Shown here one piece after another: positions 1 to 9,264 of a DNA stretch of 64,000 nt. A program made the translations under genes and the position numbers. The DNA comes from Meiothermus sp. (GTDB taxonomy: Bacteria > Deinococcota > Deinococci > Deinococcales > Thermaceae). How positions within the stretch are numbered: the first letter of the stretch is position 1; each line of letters opens with the position of its first letter. The stretch is taken from positions 497,803 through 561,802 of the forward strand of contig NZ_BPIJ01000002.1 of assembly GCF_026004055.1 (NCBI RefSeq), written 5' to 3'. The notes beneath the pieces are model-generated. The model did no database searches, was not told where the DNA came from, and saw nothing but the letters and a program-made list of their open reading frames with translations.

Positions 1-1287
1 GTCGGTATCCTTGGGGTCGGGCGCCAAAAGGGGCAGCACATCGGAGACCAAGGCCAACTGGTTGCGCACGTGGGGGTTAGGGGTCAGGGCCAGAATCGGC
101 ACCGGAGGCCGGGTACGGGCTACCCGGCGGGCGGCCCCACCGGTGGCCGTAAACACCACCACGGCCTTGGCCCCGGTAGACTCCACCACGTCGTCTACAG
201 CCCGGGCGATGGCGTCCTGCACCGTGCGGTTGGCGGGAGGGCGCAGGGCGTTGAGCCGATCTTTGTACTCCTGGGTGGCCTCGATGGTCTTGGCCACCCG
301 GGTCATAAACGAGACCGCCTCCACCGGGTACTGTCCGGCGGCAGTCTCCGCCGAGAGCATGATGGCATCGGTACCATCGAAAATCGCATTGGCCACGTCC
401 GAGGCCTCGGCCCGGGTGGGGGTCGGGTTCTTGATCATGGACTCGAGCATCTGTGTCGCGGTAATCACCGCCTTGCCGGCCTGCACGGCCTTGAGGATGA
501 TGCGCTTCTGTACCGCAGGCACCTCCTCCAAAGGCATCTCTACCCCCAGATCGCCCCGGGCTACCATGATGCCATCGGCCTCTTCTAAAATCTCGTCGAA
601 GCGGGCCACCGCGCTGGGTTTTTCGATCTTGGCCATCAGCCGCGCACGGGAGTTGTGGCGGCTCAGGTAGTGCCGGGCCAAAAGCAGATCGTCGCGGCTG
701 CGGACAAAGCTGACGGCCACCCAGTCCACATCCAGTTCAGCTCCCAGGGTGATGTCGTCAATGTCTTTGTCGGTCAGGGCCGGGATCGAGAGGTCGGCCC
801 CGGGGATGTTGATGCCCTTGTTGTTGGACAATCGCCCGCCAATCAGTACCGTGGTGTGAATATCGTTAAGGCGCACTTCATCCACCCGCAGGCGGATGTT
901 TCCGTCGTCCAGGAGCAGGATTTGCCCCGGTTCCACGTCGTTGGGCAGGCCCCGGTAGGTGGTGGAGACCCGGGTCTCGTCGCCCTCAACCGGCTCGGCG
1001 GTGATGATGAACTTCTGCCCGGCCTGGAGCTCCACCGCACCTTCGCGAAAACGTCCACAGCGAATCTTGGGGCCTTGCAGGTCTTGCAGGATGGCCACCG
1101 TACGATCAAGCGAAGCCGCGGCCTCCCGAATCATATGCACCGATTCGCGGTGATCCTCGGGTAGCCCGTGCGAAAAGTTGAGGCGGAAGACATCCACCCC
1201 GGCCTCGATCAGGGCCCGGATCATCTCGGGGGAGCTCGAGGCGGGCCCCAGGGTGGCAACAATTTTGGTTCGTTTTGGCAGTCCCAT
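1..1287 (-). CDS. pyk: pyruvate kinase (3' end outside window)
   Basis: Pyruvate kinase transfers phosphate from phosphoenolpyruvate to ADP in the last step of glycolysis. Read on the minus strand, the frame starts at an ATG at 1287 with MGLPKRTKIVATLGPASSSP, the usual start of the family, and stays open to the left edge. The Mg/PEP-binding signature MVARGDLGVEMP lies near 540-580 and ETAAGQYPVEA near 330-350. The 429 residues present are about 90% of the normal 470-480, so only the end of the C-terminal domain is missing. It starts 20 bases after the end of eno, so the two consecutive glycolytic genes probably form one transcript. Confidence 0.96.
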   Translation of the reverse strand, partial: MGLPKRTKIVATLGPASSSPEMIRALIEAGVDVFRLNFSHGLPEDHRESVHMIREAAASLDRTVAILQDLQGPKIRCGRFREGAVELQAGQKFIITAEPVEGDETRVSTTYRGLPNDVEPGQILLLDDGNIRLRVDEVRLNDIHTTVLIGGRLSNNKGINIPGADLSIPALTDKDIDDITLGAELDVDWVAVSFVRSRDDLLLARHYLSRHNSRARLMAKIEKPSAVARFDEILEEADGIMVARGDLGVEMPLEEVPAVQKRIILKAVQAGKAVITATQMLESMIKNPTPTRAEASDVANAIFDGTDAIMLSAETAAGQYPVEAVSFMTRVAKTIEATQEYKDRLNALRPPANRTVQDAIARAVDDVVESTGAKAVVVFTATGGAARRVARTRPPVPILALTPNPHVRNQLALVSDVLPLLAPDPKDTD

Positions 1288-1307
1288 AGTTTCGGTCTCA
1301 AGCGGCT

Positions 1308-2657
<1,350 letters not shown>

Positions 2658-2716
2658 TTATGACCCCTCGCATGCTTGCGTTATGGCTTGAGGTAAGCAA
2701 ATATAGTGCGGTTCTC

Positions 2717-2741
2717 AAAAAACACCCCTGTCCAGATAGGG
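2717..2741 (-). terminator. probable Rho-independent terminator of dnaN
   Basis: On the minus strand, CCCT-ATCTGGAC-AGGG forms a short hairpin followed by GTG and a run of six T. It lies 20 bases beyond the dnaN stop and before eno. The stem is only 4 bp plus an imperfect extension, so it is a weak terminator. Confidence 0.5.
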
Positions 2742-2762
2742 CGTGGATCGAGTGACGTTTGC

Positions 2763-3848
2763 TCAAACCCGCAGGGGAACTACCACCGCAAGATAGCCGG
2801 TATCCTCGACGGCCTGCACCACGCTGGGGCTGGTGGGGCCCGAAAGCCGGATGCGCACCGCGCCCTCGATGGGGGCCAGGGCCTCAATCAAATACTGCGC
2901 GTTGTAGGCCACCATGAGCTGGGGTTCACCCGAGGCCTGGGTGCCAAGCTCTTCCCGCCCCTGTCCATAATCGCCCTCGGCATTAATGGTCAGCTTGCCG
3001 CCCTCAAAGAGGAGATTAACCCGGTGGTTGTTGCGATCCGAGAGCACCGCCACCCGCTTGAGACTCTCACGCAGGGCCTCGGCGGGCAGGGTGGCTTCCA
3101 GCACAAAACTTTGCGGGATCACCCGGGCATAGTCGGGAAACTCGCCTTCCATCAGCTTGACCGCCATGCGCAGGTTCTCTCCTACCAGGGTCAGGGTGCC
3201 CTCGCCCACCGCAAAGGCCACCTCGCCCGGGGCATCCTTAAAGACCCGCACAATCTCGTCGGCGCTTTTGGCCGGGATGACCAGTTTACGGGTCGAAAGC
3301 TCCATAGGCAGGTCGTAGCGGGCCAGGCGGTAGCCATCGGAGGCCACAGCCCGCAGGCCCTGGGGGGACATCTCGAGCTGCACCCCCCGGAAGATAGCCC
3401 GGTACTCCTCGGTGCTGGCCGCGTAGCGCACGCGGGTAAGGGCCTGGGCCAGGCGTGCGGCGGCGATCTTCTCGGGCCCAGGGGTTGCAAAAGCCAGCTC
3501 CGGGTAGCCGTCGGGATTGGTGACGGAAAGCTGGGTGTTGAAGGCGCCCGAGTGCAACCCGAGGCGTTCCCCCGTTTCAAAAATCAGCTCGACCAGTTCC
3601 CCAGGAGCACTGCGCACGATCTGGGAGAAGGTCTGAGCCGGCACCAGCACCTGGCCTGAACCCTGGATTTCAGCGGGTAGCTTGACCTCGAGGTCTACCT
3701 CGCCATTGGTACCCCGCAGGATGAGGCCATGCTCCGAGAGTTCGATGGGTAAATAGGTCAGGATGGGGTTGGAGCTACGGCTGGGAATGACCCGCTCGAG
3801 GAGGGAGAGTCCTTCGGCAAGGGTACGTTTGGGGATGCGAACTTCCAC
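2763..3848 (-). CDS. dnaN: DNA polymerase III beta subunit (sliding clamp)
   Basis: The sliding clamp tethers DNA polymerase III to the template as a ring-shaped dimer. The 361-aa product starts at GTG 3848 (MEVRIPKRTLAEGLSLLERV) with GGAGG five bases upstream, and ends VVVPLRV, resembling the family's hydrophobic C-terminal edge. Length is close to the usual 365-375. Segments such as LTYLPIELSEHGLILRGTN and FPDYARVIP match the three-domain clamp fold. In many bacteria dnaN directly follows dnaA; here it lies 9 kb away on the opposite strand and divergent from the liv operon, with eno-pyk downstream. Confidence 0.97.
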   Translation of the reverse strand: MEVRIPKRTLAEGLSLLERVIPSRSSNPILTYLPIELSEHGLILRGTNGEVDLEVKLPAEIQGSGQVLVPAQTFSQIVRSAPGELVELIFETGERLGLHSGAFNTQLSVTNPDGYPELAFATPGPEKIAAARLAQALTRVRYAASTEEYRAIFRGVQLEMSPQGLRAVASDGYRLARYDLPMELSTRKLVIPAKSADEIVRVFKDAPGEVAFAVGEGTLTLVGENLRMAVKLMEGEFPDYARVIPQSFVLEATLPAEALRESLKRVAVLSDRNNHRVNLLFEGGKLTINAEGDYGQGREELGTQASGEPQLMVAYNAQYLIEALAPIEGAVRIRLSGPTSPSVVQAVEDTGYLAVVVPLRV

Positions 3849-3902
3849 GCTGGCCTCCGTGTAGGGCGATTCGGGGGCTTACAGGCCCCTGTGAGCCTTC
3901 AT

Positions 3903-3931
3903 ATTCTAACAGTCCACCCGGCCTGCCGAAA
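3903..3931 (-). promoter_or_regulatory. dnaN: candidate dnaN promoter
   Basis: On the minus strand TAGAAT (3903-3908) is preceded at 17 bp by TTTCGG (3926-3931). The -10 matches the Thermus TANNNT form well and the -35 poorly. It lies about 55 bases upstream of the dnaN GTG. Confidence 0.35.
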
Positions 3932-4167
3932 TCAGGCTGGTGTGCTTTACCCACAAAAAGCTTCGGGGCTGGGGTTGACTGAATCGCTACCAGAGCTTCC
4001 CACCGGCACGCGGCCAAACACTTCCCGTAGAGGCTCCGATGAGGGCAAAGCCAGACCGTGCACGGAATGGTTTGACGTGTATGGGATGCACCTGCTTCAA
4101 GCCCCTCGCCTACTGTCCCCGTAGTTTCCCAACAAAAAACCGGCGTTTTGTGCAATGCCTGCAATAT

Positions 4168-4200
4168 AACGTTTTTTTGCAAATATCGTCGCAAAACGTT
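4168..4200. promoter_or_regulatory. inverted repeat upstream of the liv promoter
   Basis: AACGTTTT(TTT)GC at 4168-4180 and GCAAAACGTT at 4191-4200 are inverted copies separated by 10 bases. The right arm abuts and overlaps the -35 box TTGACA (4199-4204). Position and symmetry suggest a binding site for a dimeric regulator; the regulator is unknown. Confidence 0.45.
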
Positions 4201-4227
4201 GACATGTGGGGGGCACCTGATTATACT
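4199..4227 (+). promoter_or_regulatory. promoter of the liv/acyl-CoA synthetase operon
   Basis: TTGACA (4199-4204), a 17-bp spacer and TATACT (4222-4227) form a near-perfect housekeeping promoter. Transcription would start near 4234, leaving a leader of about 90 bases before livG. Confidence 0.8.
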
Positions 4228-4237
4228 CATCCCCAAC

Positions 4238-4251
4238 CAAACGCTCGTTTG
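4238..4251. promoter_or_regulatory. PaaR-type operator palindrome
   Basis: CAAACGCTCGTTTG is a perfect palindrome lying just after the predicted transcription start. It fits every fixed position of CNAACGNNCGTTNG, the operator consensus I recall for the TetR-family repressor PaaR of Thermus thermophilus, which is released by phenylacetyl-CoA. The palindrome is directly seen; the assignment to PaaR is an inference because no paaR gene is in the window. Confidence 0.65.
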
Positions 4252-4323
4252 TTAGTTGCGTATGTAGCGGAATTATCGTCTTTTGTTGAAGGCTGTAAGT
4301 TAAAGCATGTCGAAGGAGGCCGG

Positions 4324-5091
4324 GTGCAGCTCAAGGTAGAAAAGGTGACGCTCAGCTTTGGTGGCGTGAAAGCGCTTAGCGAGGTTTCCCTCGAGGTCGC
4401 GAAAGGGGAGCTGGTCTCGGTGATCGGCCCCAACGGGGCCGGCAAAACCAGCCTGCTGAACTGCATCTCGGGCTTTTATCACCCTAGCTCGGGCCAGATT
4501 ACCTTCGAGGGTCACAACCTGACCCATGCCTCGCCCCACCAGGTCACCCAGTACGGCATCGCCCGGGCCTTCCAAAACATCGAGCTTTTCACCGGTATGT
4601 CGGTGCTGGAAAACCTCTTGATGGCCCGCCACACCTTTGGCCACTACAACCTGCTGGATAACATCCTGATCTACGGCCGGGCCATGCGGGTGGGAGTAGA
4701 GAACCGCCGCTTCTGCGAGGAGATTATCGATTTTATGGAGCTCGAGCCCTACCGCAAAGCCTTGGTCGGCGACCTACCTTACGGGGTACGCAAGCGGGTC
4801 GAGGTGGCCCGGGCCCTAGCCCTCTCGCCCAAGCTGCTGCTCCTCGACGAGCCCATGGCCGGCATGACCCTGGAAGAAAAAGAAGACATGGTGCGCTTCA
4901 TCCTGGACATCCGGGCCGAGCGCGGCACCACCATCATCCTCATCGAGCACGACCTGGGGGTGGTGATGGATATCTCCGACCGAATCTATGTGCTCGATTT
5001 CGGCCAGGTGATTGCCTCGGGGCTGCCCGAGGAGGTCAGCCAGAACCCTCGGGTGCAGGAGGCCTATGTGGGGGTGGATCATGCAGCCTAG
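4324..5091 (+). CDS. livG: branched-chain amino acid-type ABC transporter ATPase, LivG-like
   Basis: One of the two nucleotide-binding subunits of a HAAT (Liv) family importer on the cytoplasmic face of the membrane. Walker A is GPNGAGKTSLLN, Walker B is LLLLDEPMAGMT, and the signature is the LivG-type LPYGVRKRVEVARAL. The chosen GTG at 4324 (MQLKVEKVTLSFGG) follows AAGGAGG (4313-4319) by four bases and gives 255 aa, normal for LivG; longer in-frame starts back to 4039 have no coding character. First gene of the operon, followed by an acyl-CoA synthetase, so the substrate may be a carboxylic acid rather than an amino acid. Confidence 0.92.
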   Translation: MQLKVEKVTLSFGGVKALSEVSLEVAKGELVSVIGPNGAGKTSLLNCISGFYHPSSGQITFEGHNLTHASPHQVTQYGIARAFQNIELFTGMSVLENLLMARHTFGHYNLLDNILIYGRAMRVGVENRRFCEEIIDFMELEPYRKALVGDLPYGVRKRVEVARALALSPKLLLLDEPMAGMTLEEKEDMVRFILDIRAERGTTIILIEHDLGVVMDISDRIYVLDFGQVIASGLPEEVSQNPRVQEAYVGVDHAA

Positions 5092-5151
5092 GCGGTCTTG
5101 GGTCGCAGGCCTCAGGCCTCAAATCGCCTCTGGCATTGGGGGGGGTCGCCC

Positions 5152-7092
5152 ATGATGCCCTCCGGCTACGACCTCAAAAAATACACCCTCCCGCAGGTGC
5201 TCCAAATGCGGGCTCAGGAAACCCCCCAGTGGGTCGCCCTGCGCGAAAAGGATTTGGGCATCTGGAACGAGGTCACCTATGCTGACTACTACCGTCACGT
5301 AACCCGTTTTGCGGCAGGGCTTCTGGCCTTGGGGTTCGAAAAAGGCGAACGTCTGGCCATAATTGCCGACAACATCCCCGAGTGGCTCTATGCCGAACTA
5401 GGAGCCCAGGCACTGGGGGGCATCTCGGTGGGGGTCTATCAGTCTTCGTTGCCGCCCGAGATCGCCTACGTGCTCTCGTACACTGGGGCGGCCTTTGTGC
5501 TGGCCGAAGATCAGGAACAAGTAGACAAACTGCTGGAGATTCGCGGCGAGATTCCCGGTGTGCGCAAGGTGATCTACGAAGACCCCAAAGGTATGCGGGC
5601 CTACCGGGGCGACCCCTGGATTATCGGTTTTGACGAGGTAGAACAACTGGGTGAGGAATACCTCAAACAGCATCCCCGGGCGGTTGAAGAACGCATTGCC
5701 CAGGGCCAGCCCGAGGATATCTGTCACCTCTCCCTTACCTCCGGCACCACCGGCAGGCCCAAGGCCGCCATGCTGCGGCACCGCAACCTGCTGCACATGG
5801 GGGTGGCCTTGCAGGAAATTGACCCCCTGAAGCCCACCGACGACTATCTTTCCTTTTTGCCCTTGGCCTGGATTGGCGAGCAGATGATGTCGGTGGGAAT
5901 GGCGCTCTCGGGCGGGTTTGCCGTCAACATGCCCGAGTCGGTAGAAACCGCCATGAGCGACCTCAAGGAAATCGGGCCGCACGTCATGTTTAGCCCGCCT
6001 CGAGTCTGGGAAGGTACCCAGAGCCAAATCTGGGTGCGCATCTCCGAAACCTACGCCTTCAACCGCTGGGTCTACAACCAGATGCTCAAGATTGGCTATC
6101 GCGCTGCCGACTACCGCATGAGCGGCAAGCCCATGCCCCTGGGCTTGCGACTGGCCTACTGGCTGGCCGATCAGCTTATGTTCAAGCCCCTGCGCGACCA
6201 GCTCGGCTTTTTGCGCCTGCGCCGGGCCTACACCGGTGGGGCCGCGTTGGGGCCGGATGTCTTCCGCTTCTATCATGCCATTGGGGTCAATCTAAAGCAG
6301 ATTTACGGCCAAACCGAGATTATTGGGATTGCCTTTGTGCACCGCGACGGCGACGTGCGGGCCGATACGGTGGGGGTGCCGATTCCCGGCGGCGAGGTCA
6401 AGATCAGCGAGCGCGGCGAGATTCTTTGCCGATCGGATGCCGTGGTAGCAGGCTACTGGCAGAACCCCGAGGCCACCGCCGAGACCTTTGCCGATGGCTG
6501 GTTGCACACGGGCGATGCCGGCTATCTCACGCCCGATGGGCACCTGGTGGTCATTGACCGGGTCTCAGACGTGATGCACACCAGCACCCAGCAGATGTTC
6601 AGCCCGCAGTTCATCGAAAACAAGCTCAAGTTTAGCCCCTACATCAAGGAAGCCGTGGTGTTTGGCGACCAGAAGCCCTATCTGACGGCCTTCATCAATG
6701 TTGACCCCCAGACTGTGGGCAAGTGGGCCGAGGATCACCGGATTGCTTATACCACCTACATAGACCTCTCGCAGAAGCCCCAGGTGGCCGACCTGATCCG
6801 CAAAGAGGTGCGCTCGGTCAACGAAAGCCTGCCCGAACACCTGCGCATCCGGCGCTTTGTGTTGCTCTACAAACTGCTCGATGCCGACGACGACGAGCTA
6901 ACCCGTACCGGCAAGGTGCGGCGCAAGTTCATTCTGCAACGCTATCAGCCGATTGTGGATGCGCTGTATGGCAAGGCCGACACGGTGCAGGTAGACACCG
7001 AGTTCAAATACCAGGATGGCACGGTGCAAAAGGTCTCGGTCGAGGTGCGGGTACTCGAGGCCCAGGGCCAGCCCGAACTGGTGGGTGTATAG
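5152..7092 (+). CDS. AMP-dependent acyl-CoA synthetase
   Basis: An adenylate-forming enzyme of 646 aa that would activate a carboxylic acid with ATP and CoA. The P-loop LSLTSGTTGRPKAAML, the core YGQTEI and the hinge-region GWLHTGDAGYLTPDGH are all present, and the C-terminal ELTRTGKVRRK carries the expected lysine region. Length and motifs resemble long-chain fatty-acyl-CoA synthetases found inside Liv-type transporter operons. The ATG at 5152 is preceded by a G-rich stretch. It lies between livG and livH, 60 bases from livG and 8 bases before livH, so uptake and CoA activation of the same substrate are likely coupled. The substrate cannot be read from the sequence; phenylacetate or another aryl or fatty acid is suggested by the operator at 4238. 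Confidence 0.9.
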   Translation: MMPSGYDLKKYTLPQVLQMRAQETPQWVALREKDLGIWNEVTYADYYRHVTRFAAGLLALGFEKGERLAIIADNIPEWLYAELGAQALGGISVGVYQSSLPPEIAYVLSYTGAAFVLAEDQEQVDKLLEIRGEIPGVRKVIYEDPKGMRAYRGDPWIIGFDEVEQLGEEYLKQHPRAVEERIAQGQPEDICHLSLTSGTTGRPKAAMLRHRNLLHMGVALQEIDPLKPTDDYLSFLPLAWIGEQMMSVGMALSGGFAVNMPESVETAMSDLKEIGPHVMFSPPRVWEGTQSQIWVRISETYAFNRWVYNQMLKIGYRAADYRMSGKPMPLGLRLAYWLADQLMFKPLRDQLGFLRLRRAYTGGAALGPDVFRFYHAIGVNLKQIYGQTEIIGIAFVHRDGDVRADTVGVPIPGGEVKISERGEILCRSDAVVAGYWQNPEATAETFADGWLHTGDAGYLTPDGHLVVIDRVSDVMHTSTQQMFSPQFIENKLKFSPYIKEAVVFGDQKPYLTAFINVDPQTVGKWAEDHRIAYTTYIDLSQKPQVADLIRKEVRSVNESLPEHLRIRRFVLLYKLLDADDDELTRTGKVRRKFILQRYQPIVDALYGKADTVQVDTEFKYQDGTVQKVSVEVRVLEAQGQPELVGV

Positions 7093-7100
7093 GAGGCGTG

Positions 7101-8009
7101 GTGATCGATTTTATCCAAAACCTCATCTCCGGCGTGGCCGTGGGCTGCATATACGCCCTGGCGGCGCTGGGGTTTGTGCTCATTTACAAGTCCAGCCGGG
7201 TGATCAATTTTGCCAACGGCCAGTTTATCGCTATCGGGGCCTTTATGGCCTATGCCCTGGCGGTATGGGTCAAGCTGCCGGTGCTGCTAGCCGCACTGGT
7301 CGCGATGTTGCTCACAGCAGGCTTGGGTTTTCTGGTCGAGCGGGTTTTTTTGCGGCGGATGGTGGGGCAGCCGATCATCTCGGTGATTATGGTGACCATC
7401 GGGCTGGCCAGCGTGCTGGACGGTCTGATGTACCTGACCCCCTTTGGCTCGGGCAACTTTACCTTTCCGCAGTTTTTGCCGCAAGGCGGCCTCAACCTGG
7501 GGGGCCTTAGCATCTCATATCCCCAGCTCTTGGCGATTGGCTTTACGGCCATCTTCCTCGTGCTGTTTAGCTGGTTCTTCCAACGTTCGGTGCTGGGCAT
7601 CTCGATGCGGGCCGTGGCCGACGATCAGATGGCCTCCATGAGCCTGGGGGTCTCGGTGCAGCGGGTTTTTGCGCTGGCCTGGGCCGTAGCAGGCCTGACC
7701 GCGGCGGCGGCGGGCATCGTGGTGGGGGCAGTCTCGGGTTTGAACCAGGACGGCCTGATTGCCATTGGGCTGGCGGTCTTCCCGGCGGTAATTCTGGGCG
7801 GGTTGGACTCGGTGCCGGGGGCGGTGGTGGGGGGTATTATCATCGGCGTCCTGCAATCTTTTTCCACAGCATACCTGGACGGCCTGTTCAGTCAGATTGG
7901 GTTGGTGGGCGGCGGCTCGCAGTACGTGATGCCTTTTGTGGTGCTGCTGGTAATGTTGTGGTTCAAGCCCCACGGGCTATTTGGCACCGAGGAGATCGAG
8001 CGGGTATGA
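7101..8009 (+). CDS. livH: Liv-type ABC transporter permease, LivH-like
   Basis: Inner-membrane permease of 302 aa with about eight hydrophobic segments. The N-terminus MIDFIQNLISGVAVGCIYAL and the ALGFVLIYKSSRVINFANGQ motif are characteristic of LivH. GTG 7101 has AGGAGG (7091-7096) four bases upstream; the GTG at 7098 is a close alternative. The EAA-like loop near GISMRAVADDQMASMSLG contacts the ATPases. It follows the acyl-CoA synthetase by 8 bases. Confidence 0.93.
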   Translation: MIDFIQNLISGVAVGCIYALAALGFVLIYKSSRVINFANGQFIAIGAFMAYALAVWVKLPVLLAALVAMLLTAGLGFLVERVFLRRMVGQPIISVIMVTIGLASVLDGLMYLTPFGSGNFTFPQFLPQGGLNLGGLSISYPQLLAIGFTAIFLVLFSWFFQRSVLGISMRAVADDQMASMSLGVSVQRVFALAWAVAGLTAAAAGIVVGAVSGLNQDGLIAIGLAVFPAVILGGLDSVPGAVVGGIIIGVLQSFSTAYLDGLFSQIGLVGGGSQYVMPFVVLLVMLWFKPHGLFGTEEIERV

Positions 8010-8013
8010 GACA

Positions 8014-8041
8014 GCCAAAAGCCAAAAGCCAAAAGCTAAAG
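8014..8041. repeat. four 7-bp tandem repeats
   Basis: Three exact copies of GCCAAAA are followed by one variant GCTAAAG directly after the livH stop. No function is evident; it forms part of the 93-base spacer before livM. Confidence 0.8.
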
Positions 8042-8102
8042 GCAACAAACTTTGCGGGCCTGGGGCCCTCAGCCTTCAGCCCTCAACATAAGGGAGGTGC
8101 CC

Positions 8103-9179
8103 ATGCGTAACCCCTGGGCCCAGACCGGCAACTACCGCACCTCCTACGTACAAGACACCACCATCTTTGCCAACTACCGCGAGATTGTCTCGGTGGTCTT
8201 GCTGCTAGTAGCCCTGTGTATCCTGCCGATGTTTTTAGAGCGCTCACAGGTGTTGGTGCTTAACTTCATTCTGATTTATGCCATTGCGGTCTTGGGGCTC
8301 AATATCACCACCGGCTACGCGGGCCTGATTAGCGTAGGCCAGGCGGCTTTTATGGGCGTGGGGGCCTACACCGTAGCCCTGAGTGCGCCCAACCTACCCT
8401 TCTGGCTCACCATCCCCCTGGGGGGCCTTACGGCGGCCGTCATTGGATTCGTCGTGGGAATTCCTAGCCTCCGGGTCAAACACCTCTACCTGGCCCTGGC
8501 CACGCTGGCCTTCCAGGAGATTTTTGTCTGGGTGGTAGGGCGCAGCCCGGCGTTGGCCCAGGGGGCTGCGATTCCGGTGGAGATGCGCAACTTTTTGGGC
8601 CTAGAAATCGGCTTCCGCAACCACAACTTCTTCTGGTACTACGTCATTCTATTCGTGTTGGTGCTAATGGTGATGGCCTGGCGCAACCTGCTACGGGGCA
8701 AGTACGGTCGGGCCCTGATTGCAGTGCGCGACAACGACCGTGCCGCCGACGCCATGGGCATGGATCCGGGCCGCACCAAGCTTTTTGCTTTTGCACTGGG
8801 GGCTTTCTATGGGGGGATTGCGGGTGGTCTGTTGGCCTACATGCAGCGGGCCGTGGTGGTGGAGGAGTTCACCCTGGGCCGCTCGGTGGCGCTTTTGGCT
8901 ATGGCCATTGTGGGTGGGCTGGGAACCGTGGTAGGGAGCCTGCTGGGGCCGGCCTTTATCGAGTTTTTGCGGCTCTACATGGAGCGGCTCTCGGAATGGA
9001 TGAAATCCAACGCCTTCATTCAGAGCATCACCCCGGCGGGCGTGGATGTGGCCTCAGCCTTGCTGCCCCTTTCTTTCGGCCTGGTCATCGTGCTGTTTTT
9101 GGTCTTCGAACCGAGGGGGCTCTACAACTGGTGGCGGCTTTTGCGAAGTTATTTCCGAACGTGGCCCTTCAAATATTAA
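8103..9179 (+). CDS. livM: Liv-type ABC transporter permease, LivM-like
   Basis: Second permease subunit, 358 aa, with about ten hydrophobic segments. The segment LNITTGYAGLISVGQAAFMGVGAY is the LivM hallmark, and GKYGRALIAVRDNDRAADAMG is the cytoplasmic coupling loop. The ATG at 8103 is preceded by AGGGAGG at a good distance; an upstream start at 8052 would place repeats of the intergenic spacer in the protein. It follows livH and precedes the binding-protein gene. Confidence 0.93.
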   Translation: MRNPWAQTGNYRTSYVQDTTIFANYREIVSVVLLLVALCILPMFLERSQVLVLNFILIYAIAVLGLNITTGYAGLISVGQAAFMGVGAYTVALSAPNLPFWLTIPLGGLTAAVIGFVVGIPSLRVKHLYLALATLAFQEIFVWVVGRSPALAQGAAIPVEMRNFLGLEIGFRNHNFFWYYVILFVLVLMVMAWRNLLRGKYGRALIAVRDNDRAADAMGMDPGRTKLFAFALGAFYGGIAGGLLAYMQRAVVVEEFTLGRSVALLAMAIVGGLGTVVGSLLGPAFIEFLRLYMERLSEWMKSNAFIQSITPAGVDVASALLPLSFGLVIVLFLVFEPRGLYNWWRLLRSYFRTWPFKY

Positions 9180-9264
9180 TCCTGGTTGGTGGCCCGTCGC
9201 ACAAAAGGCAACATCGCGTTGAGCGCGTTGCAATCTAAACCAAGCAATCTCAGGAGGAAGCATC

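Noticed and set aside
3775-4236. Open frames in the divergent region between dnaN and livG.
   Set aside because: They overlap the promoter, operator and dnaN start; sequence is low in typical coding features.
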